Source of the DNA: MFD04716-140 sp963703125
GTDB lineage: Bacteria; Bacteroidota; Bacteroidia; Flavobacteriales; Flavobacteriaceae
Direction: 5' to 3'
Length of the DNA stretch: 64,000 bases
Assembly: GCA_963703125.1 (NCBI GenBank)
Contig: OY969790.1
Coordinates: 3,348,001 to 3,412,000 of the forward strand
The notes beneath the pieces were generated by a model. The model searched no databases. It was not told the origin of the DNA and saw only the letters and a list, made by a program, of their open reading frames with translations. Position numbers and translations under genes: made by a program. Position 1 is the stretch's first letter; every line of letters begins with the position of its first letter. Below, one piece after another: positions 9,523 to 18,500 of the stretch.

Positions 9523-10339
9523 TGTTGATATTCAAGGTCATAGACGTTTTTCTTTTGGTACGGGAACCCTGCTTGGTGGTAAATACGACCACCCCGTTGG
9601 CAGCCCTTGCACCATAGATAGATGCCGCAGCGGCATCCTTGAGTACGGTTGTGGTCTCTATATCCTCTGGGTTTAAAAAGTCTGTACTGCCTGTGGGTAC
9701 ACCATCCACAACATATAATGGTTCATTACCTCCGAAGGCACCAAAACCACGAATACGTATTTGGCTGGAAGTACCTGGTTGACCGTTCGAAAGTACGGTA
9801 ACACCTGCAACCCTACCTTGCAGTTGTTGTTCTACGTTACCTGAAGGTATCGCGGCCAATTCCTCGGCCTTAACGATAGAAACCGCAGCGGTGGTTTCCC
9901 TTTTGGTTTCCGTGGTGTAACCAGTAACAATAACTTCGTCCAATGCCGCCGCATCCTCTTGCAAACTGGCATTGACAGTAGAATTGCCTCCTACTGCTAT
10001 TTCCCTAGTTTGAAAACCAAGGTAGCTAAATACCAAAATGGCACCACTATCTACATTTAACGTATAGTTTCCATCAAAGTCAGTCTGGGTACCATTCGTA
10101 GTACCCTTAACTACGACGTTTGCGCCTGGAAGCGGAGCCCCATCCGCATCGGTCACTGTACCGGTGACAGTTGATTGAAGTACAGAGGGTAGTTCAATCT
10201 CTGTAAAATTTGTTCTTGAATTTGCCGTAGCCAATTGGGCTCCGAAACAAATCATCATCGACATAAATCCAAGTCTGAGCAGTGAGCCCAATCCTTTTGA
10301 TCTAAACGAATTGTAATCACGTTTTTGATTCATAATCAT
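9344..10339 (-). CDS. SusC segment 1: signal peptide, CarboxypepD-like domain, plug
   Basis: This open segment holds the receptor's N-terminus. A signal sequence ends near ATANS. VTGTVTDADGAPLPGANV starts the carboxypeptidase-regulatory-like domain seen in SusC proteins. LDEVIVTGY follows as the TonB-box region, and the plug includes GRVAGVTV, IRIRGFG and PLYVVDGVP. The last about 60 residues after NINSG are out of frame and do not look like receptor sequence, so the real protein leaves this frame near 9522. Two ATG codons (10339 and 10333) could start it. Confidence 0.75.
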   Translation of the reverse strand: MIMNQKRDYNSFRSKGLGSLLRLGFMSMMICFGAQLATANSRTNFTEIELPSVLQSTVTGTVTDADGAPLPGANVVVKGTTNGTQTDFDGNYTLNVDSGAILVFSYLGFQTREIAVGGNSTVNASLQEDAAALDEVIVTGYTTETKRETTAAVSIVKAEELAAIPSGNVEQQLQGRVAGVTVLSNGQPGTSSQIRIRGFGAFGGNEPLYVVDGVPTGSTDFLNPEDIETTTVLKDAAAASIYGARAANGVVVFTTKQGSRTKRKTSMTLNINSGVPTKCQGCAQKPESSGYGRVYPFGIQEQCRSQWHRGSVHPSTIWEQRYTQISGLFAC

Positions 10340-10693
10340 TTTTGTTTGTTAGTTTAAATTAATCTTGAGTTAGATTGGATGCTTTTTATTGCCGGATGAA
10401 CCAACATTGTGTTAAAAAAAACCCAATTTCCGAGTAATGATAGCAAAAATATATGAAATGCGAATATTTCACAGGTGATATTTTATCAAATCCTGATACA
10501 ATAAATATGGTTAAAAATTAGAGATGCCATACAAAAACCCTAGTAAAAATGAGGATTACGGCAATATTTAATTAAAATATTCTGAATATGGAGATTTTAA
10601 TAAATTAACAAATCTATTAACTCATGTGGTACTATTCAACGCATTTTTAGACCTAAATTATGACAACTATAACGTTTTCAATATGCATCTACA
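10340..10693. other. Intergenic region upstream of susC (354 b)
   Basis: This AT-rich stretch lies between the susC start and the end of the THUMP-like methyltransferase gene, both on the minus strand. No open frame of note is seen on either strand. It must hold the susC promoter and any regulator site. The only consensus-like element I see is at 10444-10451. Confidence 0.6.
10444..10451 (-). promoter_or_regulatory. Possible Bacteroidota -7 element for susC
   Basis: The minus strand reads TATTTTTG, a match to TAnnTTTG, about 105 bases before the susC ATG. No TTG is seen at the expected -33 spacing, so the call is weak. Confidence 0.28.
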
Positions 10694-11872
10694 TTAGCAT
10701 TTTGAGCACATTATCACCACAAGTGAATTGTTCTCTAAGATGCAGAAAAATAGATAGTCAGTACCTCCATCCCTAATTCTGTGTTTTTTCCTAATTTGTT
10801 CAACGGTTAATGGAAAATTGCGGACAGTAATGTTGGCTTTCTTCAGCCCTTCCTGTTTTATGGCCTTGTCCTTGTATAAAAAGGTTTTGTCTATTTTGAA
10901 TCTTCTACCAGGGAACTCAATAAGTTCTTCAGAGGTATACAAATGGGTATGTTCATGTAGTTTGAACACTCCATAGTATCGGCCTATATTTTTAAATCCA
11001 CCTGATTTTAAAATGGCAGCATTTGGTTCATAGAGATAGTTAAGAGGTGATGAGTAACTAGGGACTGATGATTTTTCAACATTCAAATAAAATTCAAAGC
11101 TTGCCCTGGATGTTTTGCCCAAGTCAACTGTTTTTACCAACACCTCTTCTGAGTATCCATACTCTAAAATCCATAGAAGTTCTTTTACTTCGTTGCCTAT
11201 GGAAATTATATGAATTTCTTTGACAGACCTTAATTGGCTCATTCCTCGAGTCAAATCAAGTAGCGGTGAAGTTTTCATCATTATATTTTTTGATTTGGAG
11301 AAAAGCAGGTCTAGGTGGACTGAAATATTGGGTGTACAATCTTCCAATTGAAAAACTTTGCCCTTGGCATCATTTCTCCTCGAAGGATCTAAATAGATCC
11401 AATCAAAGCAATTATCGCAGGTTTCCAAAAATTGGATACCATCAATAGGGAGACACTTTATGTTTTTTAAATTCAAGACCTGAAAATTATGGCAGGCTAT
11501 TTCCGATAATTTTGGATCAATCTCGCAGTGAAGCACCGATTTCATTTTTTTGGAAAAATAAAAACTATCAACCCCAAATCCCCCGGTAATATCTAAAAGG
11601 CTTGCCCCTTGAACTATTTCAGCCTTGTAAGCGGCAGTTTCTTCAGAAGAGGTTTGCTCTATGTTGATTTTGGCCGGGTAATATATATGGTCCTTATGGT
11701 ACCAGGTAGGAAGTTTTCCTTGACATTTTTTTTTGGCAACTAGCTGCTCGACTACTTCTTTGTTGGAAACACCCTCAAAAATAGGCTTTCCTAAGAGCAA
11801 AGCCATAATGTCAGCATCTATATTTTCTTTTATATAATTCTGTAAATCAATTGTTAGAACTAATTTATTCAA
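10694..11872 (-). CDS. Class I SAM-dependent methyltransferase, THUMP-like
   Basis: This 392-residue protein is a Rossmann-fold methyltransferase of the Bacteroidota THUMP-like family; a nucleic-acid substrate is inferred from the family, not proven. SAM motif I is SLLDITGGFGVDSFYF (about 91-106), an acidic residue follows in CEIDPKLSE, and LDPSRRN (161-167) occupies the catalytic motif IV position. The start is TTG; no ATG is available, and the first residues (MNKLVLTIDLQNYI) suit the family. It begins 7 bases after the stop of the upstream AI-2E-type permease gene, so the two are probably co-transcribed. Confidence 0.82.
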   Translation of the reverse strand: MNKLVLTIDLQNYIKENIDADIMALLLGKPIFEGVSNKEVVEQLVAKKKCQGKLPTWYHKDHIYYPAKINIEQTSSEETAAYKAEIVQGASLLDITGGFGVDSFYFSKKMKSVLHCEIDPKLSEIACHNFQVLNLKNIKCLPIDGIQFLETCDNCFDWIYLDPSRRNDAKGKVFQLEDCTPNISVHLDLLFSKSKNIMMKTSPLLDLTRGMSQLRSVKEIHIISIGNEVKELLWILEYGYSEEVLVKTVDLGKTSRASFEFYLNVEKSSVPSYSSPLNYLYEPNAAILKSGGFKNIGRYYGVFKLHEHTHLYTSEELIEFPGRRFKIDKTFLYKDKAIKQEGLKKANITVRNFPLTVEQIRKKHRIRDGGTDYLFFCILENNSLVVIMCSKC

Positions 11873-11879
11873 AGTATAT

Positions 11880-12980
11880 CTATAAATTTTTGGTCAAGGA
11901 TCTAACCAACTTATTATCCGCCAAAAACTCCTTTAATATTACCTTTATTGCTGTATAGCCCGGTACTGCGACAATCATGCCCACTACACCAAAGAGTAGT
12001 CCGGCAATTATAATAATCAGAAAAATTTCCAAAGGATGGGATTTGACGCTATTCGAAAAAATAAAAGGCTGGGAAAAAAAGTTATCCACTAGTTGACCAA
12101 TAACAAGGCCTATCAACACATATCCTGTTTTGGGTAAAATAACTGAGCTAAAATCGGCCCCTAAATTGCTGGTCATAGTAAGAACTATCATAATTAGACC
12201 GCCTATAATTGGGCCTACATAAGGAATAATGTTGAAAAGTGCACATAAAAAGGCAATAACTATTGCATTCTCTATGCCTATAATTATTAAGACAAGACTG
12301 TAAATCACAAAAAGAATGAATATTTGAAGTAATAACCCCAAAAAGTATCTGGATAGGAGGTTGTTTATTTTATCGATAGAAGATATCAAATTGCCCTCCC
12401 TTTCATTCGGCACCAACATGAGCAGGGAATTTTGCAGGAGTTTGCTATCCTTTAAAAAGAAGAATGAGATGAATAGCACAGAGAACAAACCTATGCTAAC
12501 ACTACTAAGAATATCAAGAAACGAATTGAGAAAATTTGGAATAAATCCGAGATTCAAACCTTGGAGCATATTTTTCTCAATATCGGTTTCTTTGATAATA
12601 TCATTTACAACGGTAGGGGATGCGCTAAAATATCTTGATATTTCCAAATAAAGTGTGTTAATGCTTTTCTGCAGTTCATCTATGTTCAATAATTTCAAAT
12701 TTTGGCCCTGCTCCGAAATTAGGGGCACAAAAAGAGCAAAGACACCAATAAAAATGGCCATCATTAAAAAAATGGTCGCAACCACGGCCAGTGTATTGGG
12801 GAACTTGAGCTTTCGTCTTAAAAAAAGCACAATGGGTCTTCCTATCAAGGCCACTACGGCAGCAATTGCCAAGTAGGCAAGGACAGATTGGATCTTGTAC
12901 AGAAAAATGGCGATCAGTACAATCCCTGCGATTATGGCCACTGCCCTTAAAATACCGTTAGAAATAGTTTTTGGACCCAT
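11880..12980 (-). CDS. AI-2E/PerM family transporter
   Basis: This 366-residue inner-membrane protein belongs to the AI-2E transporter (PerM/TqsA) family. It has paired N-terminal helices (about 12-75), a soluble middle region (about 90-150), and a cluster of C-terminal helices. The conserved FNIIPYVGPIIGG motif (about 247-259) and the late LLFGVVGMIVAVPGYTAIK segment are family hallmarks. The family includes quorum-signal exporters and Na+/H+ antiporters; the substrate here is unknown. It lies in a tight minus-strand series with the DUF4159 gene (3-base gap) and the methyltransferase (7-base gap). Confidence 0.88.
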   Translation of the reverse strand: MGPKTISNGILRAVAIIAGIVLIAIFLYKIQSVLAYLAIAAVVALIGRPIVLFLRRKLKFPNTLAVVATIFLMMAIFIGVFALFVPLISEQGQNLKLLNIDELQKSINTLYLEISRYFSASPTVVNDIIKETDIEKNMLQGLNLGFIPNFLNSFLDILSSVSIGLFSVLFISFFFLKDSKLLQNSLLMLVPNEREGNLISSIDKINNLLSRYFLGLLLQIFILFVIYSLVLIIIGIENAIVIAFLCALFNIIPYVGPIIGGLIMIVLTMTSNLGADFSSVILPKTGYVLIGLVIGQLVDNFFSQPFIFSNSVKSHPLEIFLIIIIAGLLFGVVGMIVAVPGYTAIKVILKEFLADNKLVRSLTKNL

Positions 12981-12983
12981 AAA

Positions 12984-13634
12984 TTAATTGTTGAATACAA
13001 AGGAGATGATGTTTGCACCCATTCTCAGGGCTTTTTGACGCGTTTCAGAAGGATCATTATGAACTAATTGATCTTCCCAGCCATCTCCAAGGTCACTTTC
13101 AAAAGTAAATAAAAGAACCAATCTATTTTCCTGATATATGCCAAAAGCTTGGGGTCTTTTACCATCATGTTCATGAATCTTGGGCAGCCCATCGGGGAAG
13201 GGGTACACTTGGGAAAAAAGAGGGTGGTCCTTGCCCAGTTCCTCTAATTCCTTATTGGGAAAAACCTTTAATAATTCCTTGCGCAAATAGGGTTCCATGC
13301 CGTAATTATCATCAATATGCAGGAAGCCACCAGAAACTAAATAGGTTCGGAGATTTTCTGCTTCTTCCTGGGAGAAAACAATATTTCCATGACCGGTCAT
13401 GTGTAAAAAAGGATATTGAAATATTCCGGAACTGCCAACCTCTGCGGTTTCTATCCTTTCATCGATTTTAGTGCCGATGGAAGCATTGCAAAATTTAACA
13501 AGGTTGGGCAAAGATGTCGGGTTGGCATACCAATCGCCCCCACCATTATATTTGAGTATGGCAACTTGTTGGGCAGATAAGAACAAATGGGATAAAAGAA
13601 GAAAGGCAGTTAGGCTATAAAATAGATGTCTCAT
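12984..13634 (-). CDS. DUF4159 domain secreted protein
   Basis: This 216-residue protein has a signal peptide (1-21, ending SAQ) and is otherwise one DUF4159 domain, whose biochemical function is unknown. Typical stretches are YNGGGDWYANPTSL near the N-terminus, FLHMTGHGNIVFS, and GGFLHIDDNYGM, with a fold that resembles a glutamine-amidotransferase-like or ThuA-like alpha/beta domain in family descriptions. The signal peptide places it in the periplasm. It is followed 3 bases later by the AI-2E-type permease gene. Confidence 0.82.
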   Translation of the reverse strand: MRHLFYSLTAFLLLSHLFLSAQQVAILKYNGGGDWYANPTSLPNLVKFCNASIGTKIDERIETAEVGSSGIFQYPFLHMTGHGNIVFSQEEAENLRTYLVSGGFLHIDDNYGMEPYLRKELLKVFPNKELEELGKDHPLFSQVYPFPDGLPKIHEHDGKRPQAFGIYQENRLVLLFTFESDLGDGWEDQLVHNDPSETRQKALRMGANIISFVFNN

Positions 13635-13757
13635 AAATAGATCAAATCGCGCACATCAAATTTAAGGATAATAGCCTGAAAAAAGTGATTCGCCAACTTT
13701 ATAGTTATGGTACTTTATATTTCACATTTAACAATGATGAATAATTGCCTAATTGGT

Positions 13758-14465
13758 CTAGTAATTGTTTGCTGCCATTACCATTGTACAAGCTACTAGG
13801 GCAGCAGTTTCCGTACGAAGTCGGTTGGCTCCAAGAGCAACGGGGGCAAATTTATTTTCAATTGCCATTGTTATTTCGGAAGTTGTAAAATCACCTTCGG
13901 GACCTATTAGCATTAGAACGTCCTTTTTGGGAACAAGGAGCTGATTCAATTCATTCTTTTCATCCTCTTCGCAATGTCCAATGAAGCGTTGGCCCTCATA
14001 ATTTTTTTTCAAAAATTCTTTAAAGGATATGGCTTCATTTACAATTGGATGATAGGTTTGAAGTGATTGTTTCATGGCCGCCTGAATTACTTTCAGCATG
14101 CGTTCCTTTTTTATGATCTTTCGTTCCGAACGCTCACAAATGATAGGTGTTATTTCATCAATTCCTATCTCAATGGCTTTTTCCAAAAACCATTCATAAC
14201 GATCGTTGTTTTTTGTAGGCGCGACGGCCAAGTGCAGTTTATGATCTTTTTTTGGAATTTTGATAAAAGAAAAAATTTCGGCCCCGCATTTTCGATGATC
14301 GACCATTGTAATTTTGGCTTCAAATAGATATCCGTTCCCATTTGTAATTTGTAAGGTGTCACCAATTGTCTTCCGAAGTACTTTTGCAATATGCCTGCTT
14401 TCTTCCGCCTCAAAAGAAACCAGCGTACTAAACTCGTTTAGGTCAGAATTGTAAAAAAGTTGCAT
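13758..14465 (-). CDS. rsmE: 16S rRNA (uracil-1498-N3)-methyltransferase RsmE
   Basis: This 235-residue SPOUT-class enzyme methylates N3 of U1498 in 16S rRNA. It opens with MQLFYNSDL and has EESRHIAKVLRK in the N-terminal PUA-like RNA-binding domain. The knotted SAM-binding domain carries LMLIGPEGDFTTSEI (about 167-181) and LGANRLRTETA (211-221), both diagnostic. The length is normal. The gene follows tsaD closely (21-base gap), so they are likely co-transcribed from the tsaD promoter. Confidence 0.96.
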   Translation of the reverse strand: MQLFYNSDLNEFSTLVSFEAEESRHIAKVLRKTIGDTLQITNGNGYLFEAKITMVDHRKCGAEIFSFIKIPKKDHKLHLAVAPTKNNDRYEWFLEKAIEIGIDEITPIICERSERKIIKKERMLKVIQAAMKQSLQTYHPIVNEAISFKEFLKKNYEGQRFIGHCEEDEKNELNQLLVPKKDVLMLIGPEGDFTTSEITMAIENKFAPVALGANRLRTETAALVACTMVMAANNY

Positions 14466-14486
14466 GTGGCTTATTAGGTGTGAAAG

Positions 14487-15509
14487 TTAGATTGTATAAC
14501 GGGCTTTTGCAGTAATCGAGACTTCTGCAAAATCTTTTTCTTTGAATTTCAGGTATCCTACTATCCCTATCATGGCTGCGTTATCGGTGCAATATTCAAA
14601 CTTTGGTATGAATGTTTTCCAACCCATTCTTTCCTCGGCATCTTTTAAAGCTTTACGTATGCCCGAATTGGCCGAAACACCGCCACCAATAGCTATCCGA
14701 TCAATGCCAGTTTGTTTGACCGCCCGCTTTAATTTATCCATCAAAATGTTTATAATCGTGAATTGAATGGATGCACAAACGTTATTTAAATTATTTTCTA
14801 TAAAATCGGGGTCATTTTGAGTCTCTTTTTGAAGAAAGTATAAAATACTGGTTTTAAGTCCACTAAAGCTAAAGTTGAGGCCGTCCACCTTTGGTTTTGG
14901 AAAATCAAATGCCTTCGGATTTCCCAATTGTGCATACTTATCGATCAAAGGCCCACCTGGGTATGGTAAGCCCAAAAGTTTAGCGCTTTTGTCAAAAGCC
15001 TCGCCAACAGCGTCATCCAAAGTTTCACCAAGGATTTCCATATCAAAATAATCCTTCACAAGGACAATTTGGGTATGCCCACCACTGATCGTCATTGCCA
15101 AGAATGGAAATCTTGGTATTTCGGTAGTTTCATCAGAAATAAAGTGGGCCAAAATGTGCGCCTGCATATGGTTTACTTCAATGAGCGGTATGTTCAGTCC
15201 CAGTGCCAAGGACTTTGCAAAAGAGATGCCCACCAACAAAGATCCCATAAGTCCTGGTCCTCTGGTAAAAGCTATGGCTGATAACTGTTTTTTATCGATA
15301 TTTGCTCTCGTCAGAGCTTGGTTCACCACCGGAACAATATTTTGTTGGTGTACCCTTGAGGCAAGTTCGGGTACTACACCCCCATATTCCTCATGTATTT
15401 TTTGCGTTGCTACCACATTGCTAAGGGTTTTGTTATTGCACAAAACTGCCGCTGAGGTGTCGTCACAGGAAGATTCTATGGCAAGGATGTAAATATTTTC
15501 AGTATCCAT
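14487..15509 (-). CDS. tsaD: tRNA N6-adenosine threonylcarbamoyltransferase TsaD
   Basis: TsaD transfers the threonylcarbamoyl group to A37 of ANN-decoding tRNAs and works with TsaB and TsaE in the cytoplasm. The N-terminal ILAIESSCDDTSAAV is the family signature, and VNHMQAHILAH carries the two metal-binding histidines. The phosphate-binding SGGHTQIV loop and GGGVSANSGIR are also present. An ATG exists 13 codons upstream (15548), but I start at 15509: the next residues match the family start, and a good -7 element at 15535-15542 would place the transcript start downstream of the longer start. The product is 340 residues, a normal length. Confidence 0.95.
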   Translation of the reverse strand: MDTENIYILAIESSCDDTSAAVLCNNKTLSNVVATQKIHEEYGGVVPELASRVHQQNIVPVVNQALTRANIDKKQLSAIAFTRGPGLMGSLLVGISFAKSLALGLNIPLIEVNHMQAHILAHFISDETTEIPRFPFLAMTISGGHTQIVLVKDYFDMEILGETLDDAVGEAFDKSAKLLGLPYPGGPLIDKYAQLGNPKAFDFPKPKVDGLNFSFSGLKTSILYFLQKETQNDPDFIENNLNNVCASIQFTIINILMDKLKRAVKQTGIDRIAIGGGVSANSGIRKALKDAEERMGWKTFIPKFEYCTDNAAMIGIVGYLKFKEKDFAEVSITAKARYTI

Positions 15510-15534
15510 AGTATTTGGAACAAAAATTGGAGTA

Positions 15535-15542
15535 CAAAGGTA
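15535..15542 (-). promoter_or_regulatory. Probable -7 promoter element of tsaD
   Basis: The minus strand reads TACCTTTG, a full match to TAnnTTTG. A TTG lies 16 bases upstream (15561-15559), slightly short of ideal spacing. The predicted transcript would start about 20 bases before the ATG at 15509, which supports the shorter TsaD start. Confidence 0.42.
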
Positions 15543-15592
15543 AAACATAAAGCCCTATCAAAAAACTTAGAAAAATACTGGTCAGGATACTC

Positions 15593-18500
15593 TTGGTGTT
15601 TTTGGTGCTTTGTGTTTTGGCTACGCTCATCATGTCTTTGCCAATGGTACAGACGCGCTTTGCCAAATACGCCACGAATAGGATAAATACCGAATTTGGG
15701 ACCAATATTAATATCGAAAGATTACGGGTTTCTCTAATAACATGGGAAGCTTCACTCAAAGGTGTATACGTGGAAGATAATCACAATGATACACTTTTTC
15801 ACATCAATGCGCTAACTACGTCAATACTAAACTTAAGAAATTTAGCTGAAGGCAAGCTTGAATTTGGGGATATTGAAATTGACGACCTGTTATTTAACTT
15901 GAAAACTTATGAGGGGGAAATAAACACGAACTTGGAAGATTTCATTGATAAGCTTGATGATGGGAAACCGCGCGAACCAGGAAGTCCACCTTTCTTTTTT
16001 TCCTCATCCAAAGTCTCCATTGAAAACAGTTCTTTCAAATATGCCGATGAGAATCTCGACAAAGAAGAAATCCTTAATTTTAAGGACTTGGAAATCTCGG
16101 CAAATGATTTCTTGATTATTGGCCCGGAAGTAACTACAGACATAGAGACAATGTCATTTGCAAGCAGTTTGGGCATTAAAGTATCAAAGCTTGCGACCGA
16201 GTTCAAATATAGCAAACAACAGATGCGGTTTGACTCTTTGAACATCGAGACAACCCAATCAATTATTAATGGAAATCTTGTTTTTAACTACGACAGAAAG
16301 GATTTTAGTGATTTCCTGAACAAGGTAAACATAACAGCAAATTTCGAAGAATCAACCGTAGCATTGGATGAAATAAACCTGCTTTACGACGAATTCGGAA
16401 AGGGCAAAATGGTCTCATTATCTACGAATGTCAACGGCGTGCTCAATGATTTAAATACAGAAGATCTCTTTTTACTGTCTGATAATACGGGAATTAGGGG
16501 AGACTTTAACTTCAAAAATCTGTTTTCCAAAGACAAGTCGTTCATTATGGATGCGCAAATGAAAAACGTCACATCCAGTTATTATGAACTTCGTTCGTTG
16601 TTGCCAAATATTCTGGGAAAATCGCTGCCCTCAACGTTGCAAAAACTCGGTCAATTTACGGTTCGAGGGAATGCGCTTGTCACAGAATCCTCGATTTCGG
16701 CTAAAGCCAATTTAAATACTGCCGTAGGAAGTAGTTATGCAGATATTGATTTGACCAATATCAATAATATAGACAATGCCGCCTATAAGGGTTTTGTATC
16801 TCTGATCGATTTTGATCTCGGAGCGATTACCGAGAACAAAAAAATTGGCAAGGCCACACTTGATTTTAACGTAGAGGGAAAGGGTTTTGTTCAGGAGAAC
16901 CTTAACACAGAAGTAATTGGGCAAGTGTATAGTGTTAATTTCAACAACTACGAGTACAAGGACATCAAAGTTTCGGGTATATTAAAAGAGCAGTTATTTG
17001 ACGGCACATTGGCTAGCAACGATGAGAATTTAAAGTTTAACTTCAAGGGATTGGCCGATTTCGGGGATAATCGCAATGATTTTAACTTTATTGCATCGGT
17101 TGAATACGCCGACCTGAAAAAATTGAATTTTATAAAGGACAGCATTTCAATCTTCAAGGGCAACGTGAATATGAATGTCTCAGGTACCACTCTGGACAAT
17201 TTAGTGGGAGATATGAAGTTTACAAAGACCATATTCCAAAACAAGAACGATACCTATTATTTTGAGGATTTCAAAATATCCTCCAGCTTTGAGAATGATT
17301 CCATTCGGACCATAGACATTAATTCACCCGATATCATAACGGGTTACATGAAGGGCAACTTCCGGATCAACGAATTGGGAAAATTAGTGCAGAACTCTTT
17401 GGGAAGTATTTATACGAATTACAAACCTTTTGAAATCTCAAATGGGCAAACAATTTCTTTTAACTTCAAGATATATAACAAAATTGTAGATGTTTTCTTT
17501 CCAGAAGTAAAATTTGATCCCAATACGTTTATAAGGGGAAATATTATTGCGGACGAGGGAGACTTTAAATTAAACTTCAAATCCCCGAGCATAGAAGCGT
17601 ATGGCAACATGGCCGATAGTATTGAAGTTAGGATTGATAATAAGAACCCCTTGTACAACACCTTTGTGTCCGTCGCAGATTTAAAAACAAAGTATTATGA
17701 TGTACAGGATTTCAATCTGATCAATACTACTTTAAAGGACACACTTTTTTTTAGGGCCGAGTTCAAAGGAGGCAGTGCTTTAAACGATAGTTATAACCTT
17801 AATTTTTACCACACATTTAATAAGGACAATAAATCTGTTATAGGACTCAAAACTTCCGACGTTAACTTTAAGGGAAACAAATGGGTTCTAAACAAGGATA
17901 ATAACAACCAGAACAAAGTGGTTATCAATAGTACTTTGGATAGTATATCCATCCAAGAAATCGTCATGAACAATAGCCAAGAGGAGCAAATTCGGCTAAA
18001 AGGCCAGTTGGCCGACTCAACATATAAAGATCTTGAGCTTCAATTTAAAATAGTTTCATTAAGCAAGATTACACCCGCAATAGATAGCCTTCGACTTCAG
18101 GGAGAGGTAAACGGTACGTTGAATGTTTTTCAAAAGGATGGGGTATACCTTCCCTCATCGAATCTTCAAATAGACGATTTTTCGATCAATGATATGAGAA
18201 TTGGTGATATGGTCATTGGAATCGCGGGCAATCGGGATCTTACCGAATTTGTGGTAAATGCCGAAATTAATGACAATGGAGTTGAGAAATTTGGGGTTGC
18301 AGGTAGAATATTGAACAAAGGTGATGTCCCAGAAGCCGACCTGTTGGCCAATTTCAACAATTTTGATCTTGAACCTTTCAGCCCCTTGGGCGATGGCGTA
18401 CTATCCAACATAAGGGGAGATTTAAACGGGAATGCCCGTATTAAGGGAAATATAGAAAATCCCGACTTTAGCGGAATCCTAACGTTGGACAATGCAGGCC

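Larger units (their letters stand above)
7022..10339 (-). pseudogene. SusC/RagA TonB-dependent receptor, frame-disrupted twice
   Basis: A SusC-type TonB-dependent outer-membrane transporter that would import oligosaccharides bound by SusD. Read as DNA it is full length: 3318 bases, exactly 1106 codons, but in two frames. The first 272 codons and the last 264 codons are in one frame and the central part is in the +1 frame. The first shift is near 9520-9525, at a GGGG run on the coding strand; removing one G joins NINSG to FRPNVKGAP. The second is near 7828-7833; adding one C to GGCCAC joins NLTEGPLSF to TLTLNNSF. The net change is zero. Either the gene is truly broken or the assembly holds two single-base errors. 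Domains: signal peptide, carboxypeptidase-like domain (about 55-130), plug, 22-strand-type barrel. Confidence 0.85.
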
